Below, piece after piece: positions 61,542 to 64,000 of a stretch of 64,000 bases of DNA. Under the pieces are notes generated by a model. The model was not told where the DNA came from. It did no database searches and saw nothing but the letters and a program-made list of their open reading frames with translations. Both the position numbers and the translations under genes were made by a program. Each line of letters starts with the position of its first letter. Positions within the stretch are counted from its first letter, which is position 1. The DNA is from Ectobius pallidus (Eukaryota > Arthropoda > Insecta > Blattodea > Ectobiidae): positions 194,394,174-194,458,173 of the forward strand of contig CAXKWD010000003.1 in assembly GCA_964059195.1 (NCBI GenBank), written 5' to 3'.

Positions 61542-63998
61542 TTATTGCTGAATGTCAACAACTATATTTAGTCTCTTATGTTTGTTATACCTGGCCTGGT
61601 TTGTGCCAATGTTTTTTACTAATGTATTTGGATGCGAGTGAAGTTTACGTGCTTCTTTTTGCGTATTTCTTGTTATATATTCGTGGAGTGTCTCAATTGT
61701 AAATTCATCATGTAACAAGTTTACTGGTGTTCTTCTTGGTCTGTGAAGTGATAGTCTTATTACTTTGTTCTGTATGATTTGTAGTTTTTGTATGTATGAT
61801 TTTGCTGTTTGTGACCAGGCAGGACAGGCATATGTTAATTTTGACCGTATTAAAGCTGTGTATAGCAGCTTCTTCGTTTCTTTAGTTAGTCTTGGCGTTT
61901 TGAATAATGGGATAAGTCTTCTAAAAGCTTGGAGACTTTTACTGTGAATATAGTTAACGTGTTGTTTAAATGTCAAGGATTTATCAAGTATTAGACCCAG
62001 GTATTTAACGTGAGATTTATACTGCAATATCCTGCCATGTAATTGTATTGGAGGAATCTCACGGGGTCGACCCTTGGTAAAGACAATGGCTTGTGTTTTT
62101 CTTTCATTAATTTTGATGTTCCACTGCCTAGACCAGTTCGATACCCGGGTAAGACTTCTCTGCAACTTGGCTGTGACATAGTGTAAGTTTTTACCTGAAG
62201 TGTAGATAGCCGTGTCGTCGGCATACAGGGCTATTTGAACTCCAAGGGATGTAGGTATATCATGAGTGTATATGTTATATAGAATAGGGGCTAAGACTGA
62301 GCCTTGAGGAACTCCCGCTTCAATATCTCTTATTGTAGAGACAGCATTGTTATAGCTTACTTTAAATGTTCTGTTATTTAAGTAGGAGGAAAGAATTTCT
62401 AGTAAGTATCCCGATATATTAATATCAGCCAGTTTGCAAAGTAGTCCAGGATGCCATGTTTTATCAAACGCTTTCTCAATGTCGAGAAAAACAGCAGCGG
62501 TGCTAGCTTTGTTATTGTATTCTGTGGTGATCGCGTCTATCAGTCGCATTAATTGCAGATTTGTACTGTGTTTTGCGCGAAATCCGAACTGTGCAGGTGG
62601 GATAATACCATTGTTGTATATGTGATTGCCTAGTCTAGTCAGTAAGAGCTTTTCAAATATCTTGCCCACTGGTGACAGGAGACTGATTGGTCGCAGGTTT
62701 TGGGGAAATTTTGGATCTGCGCCTGGTTTAGCTAACGTGATTATTTTCGCCGTTTTCCATTCATTGGGGAAGTACCGAAATTTCAGACAGGCGTTGTATA
62801 TGTGTGTGAGTTGTACTAGTGTTTTTCTATGTAAATATTTTAGACAGCCTGGGGGAACTCTGTCAGGTCCTTGGGCTTTTTTACAGTTAATTTTGTCCGT
62901 GTGTTTTCGAATTTCATCCGGTGTAACGAGTTCAAAATTATGATGGTCTAATGCCGCTGCTGTTAGTCTTTCATTGACACGAGCCTCCACCTCTTCTTCT
63001 CTATCTATACTGGTTAAAGAATGGGGTTGAAATTGGTGTTCTAACACATCCGCTATAGCGTTGGCTTGTTCGACTGGTTCATATTTTAGGCCGTTTCTGC
63101 CATGTATGACAGTAGGTGGGGGCTCGTCTTTTGATTTAGATAAAATCCTTGACATTTTCCACATTTTGTTCACGTTTTGTTGACATTCATCAATTGTTGC
63201 TTCCCAGTTAGCATCATTGCGTTGTCGAATCTTTCTTTTTACAGTTTTGGTTAGCCAGTTAAGAGCTGCTTTAGCTGTAGGGTCTAACGTTCTTGCCCAT
63301 CTGGTTCGAATTTTTCTTTTAATTTCGAGAAGGTTTTCTATTTCTTCCGTGATTACTACAGGGTGATTTGATTCCATTGTGACAGTGTTAAGCGAAAAAG
63401 AAGTTTTTATGGACGCTATTAGATCTGCGATAGCTGGAGAGATATCATCTTTAATATGAATAGAATTTTGTGGTTTGCTAATTTCGCCAAGCAGCTCTTT
63501 GTAGGCTTTCCAGTTTGTGGTCTTTATTACATACGTTGGTGTTTCTGAACAAGCTGTTCTTTCTAGTATTTGAAAATATACCGGCAGGTGATCCGAAGAG
63601 AGTTCATGGGCTACATATGGATTTGATATAAGTATATTTTTATGAATTACTATGTCTAGGACATCACCAGTGTCCCAGTATTGCGAGTAGTGAGTTGGTT
63701 CTTCTGGTGCGTCCACGCTGAGGTTGTAGCGAAGGCAGACGTTGTCCAGAGTTCTTCCTGCTGTATTTATGATCTTACTCGACCAGCTGGTATGTTTTGC
63801 ATTTAGATCACCTGCCAGAATACATTTGTCTGTAAGTGTCGACAGCTCAATGATGTCCTGAGAAGCCAACCGTCTACCAGGAGGTTTGTATACAGCTGCA
63901 AATAGCGTCTCCACATTATTTATAGGGACAATTATTCCTGCCGCTTCTACGGAGAGTAGAGGTGGCAGATTGTAAGACCTATGTGGGATTCCACGCTT
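61542..63998 (-). CDS. Jockey-type LINE ORF2 (endonuclease + RT), partial at window edge
   Basis: One open frame from the window edge to the stop at 61542. No start is seen: coding continues upstream of the 790-codon part (KRGIPHRSYNLPPLLSVEAA, GIIVPINNVETLFAAVYKPP), so the 5' end lies beyond 64000. Endonuclease motifs: AVYKPP, ILAGDLNAKHTSWSS and LSSDHLPVYF. Then AQGPDRVPPGCLK and the RT: LRPISLLSPVGKIFEKLLLT, QFGFRAKHSTNLQLMRLI, AVFLDIEKAFDKTWH, AGVPQGSVLAPILYNIYTHD, IALYADDTAIYTSG (active site) and VKYLGLILDKSLTFKQHV. Thumb and C-terminus follow to LNIVVDIQQ. The lack of stops or shifts over 2.4 kb marks it as the youngest LINE in the window. Confidence 0.92.
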   Translation of the reverse strand, partial: KRGIPHRSYNLPPLLSVEAAGIIVPINNVETLFAAVYKPPGRRLASQDIIELSTLTDKCILAGDLNAKHTSWSSKIINTAGRTLDNVCLRYNLSVDAPEEPTHYSQYWDTGDVLDIVIHKNILISNPYVAHELSSDHLPVYFQILERTACSETPTYVIKTTNWKAYKELLGEISKPQNSIHIKDDISPAIADLIASIKTSFSLNTVTMESNHPVVITEEIENLLEIKRKIRTRWARTLDPTAKAALNWLTKTVKRKIRQRNDANWEATIDECQQNVNKMWKMSRILSKSKDEPPPTVIHGRNGLKYEPVEQANAIADVLEHQFQPHSLTSIDREEEVEARVNERLTAAALDHHNFELVTPDEIRKHTDKINCKKAQGPDRVPPGCLKYLHRKTLVQLTHIYNACLKFRYFPNEWKTAKIITLAKPGADPKFPQNLRPISLLSPVGKIFEKLLLTRLGNHIYNNGIIPPAQFGFRAKHSTNLQLMRLIDAITTEYNNKASTAAVFLDIEKAFDKTWHPGLLCKLADINISGYLLEILSSYLNNRTFKVSYNNAVSTIRDIEAGVPQGSVLAPILYNIYTHDIPTSLGVQIALYADDTAIYTSGKNLHYVTAKLQRSLTRVSNWSRQWNIKINERKTQAIVFTKGRPREIPPIQLHGRILQYKSHVKYLGLILDKSLTFKQHVNYIHSKSLQAFRRLIPLFKTPRLTKETKKLLYTALIRSKLTYACPAWSQTAKSYIQKLQIIQNKVIRLSLHRPRRTPVNLLHDEFTIETLHEYITRNTQKEARKLHSHPNTLVKNIGTNQARYNKHKRLNIVVDIQQ

Positions 63999-64000
63999 TA

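Overview
This looks like a piece of a large, AT-rich, repeat-laden insect genome. A polyneopteran such as a cockroach is my guess, from the mix of LINE clades, the arthropod-type C2H2 gene and a degenerate TTAGG-type telomeric patch; the species is not proven. Only two ordinary host genes are convincing: a Tim16/PAM16 (Magmas) mitochondrial import gene at 834-1202 (-) and a 702-codon C2H2 zinc-finger gene at 34159-36267 (+). Almost everything else that can be named is mobile DNA in different stages of decay, often nested.

Layout. 0-4.5 kb: PAM16, an inverted-repeat element, poly-G runs, a triple tandem repeat and a T-rich element. 4.56-7.29 kb: a nearly complete PIF/Harbinger transposon with an intact transposase. 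8.7-11.2 kb: a dead LINE endonuclease split by a 1.4-kb hAT element with a perfect 8-bp target duplication, which itself carries a tRNA-derived SINE. 13.5-14.3 kb: a LINE RNase H/C-terminal remnant split by a MITE. 14.8-20.7 kb: a second T-rich element, microsatellites and a MITE. 21.8-24.6 kb: a long-TIR element carrying a decayed FEN1/XPG-like nuclease + CXC protein. 26.1-33.2 kb: four LINE remnants, including an R2-like (restriction-like endonuclease) family. 34.2-36.3 kb: the zinc-finger gene. 37.0-44.3 kb: a stack of DNA transposons (hAT MITE; mariner-type palindrome; Sola-like element with about 500-bp TIRs and 4-bp TSD; IS630/Tc1-type transposase split by another hAT MITE). 45.9-47.5 kb: second copy of the R2-like LINE. 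47.8-54.3 kb: a Tx1/L1-like LINE interrupted by a second nuclease + CXC element (48584-51887). 54.5-59.5 kb: hAT transposase pseudogene with two introns, another hAT-like fragment and a Harbinger-type element with a MADF exon. 60.2-64 kb: a dispersed repeat and a nearly intact Jockey-type LINE running off the window edge.

The most interesting signal is the pair of long-TIR elements at 21.8-24.6 and 48.6-51.9 kb. Both carry the same unusual protein: a FEN1/XPG-type nuclease core (FDGY motif, DADxxI motif, DVDL motif, and GCDSTS helix-hairpin-like motif in the first copy) ending in a cysteine-rich CXC tail. In both, the TIR is so long that the left arm carries an inverted second copy of the CXC coding end. 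The 48.6-kb copy has exact ends and a 3-bp target duplication whose removal restores the host LINE reading frame, so it moved as a unit. A relation to Academ-type transposons, some of which carry an XPG nuclease, is possible but untested.
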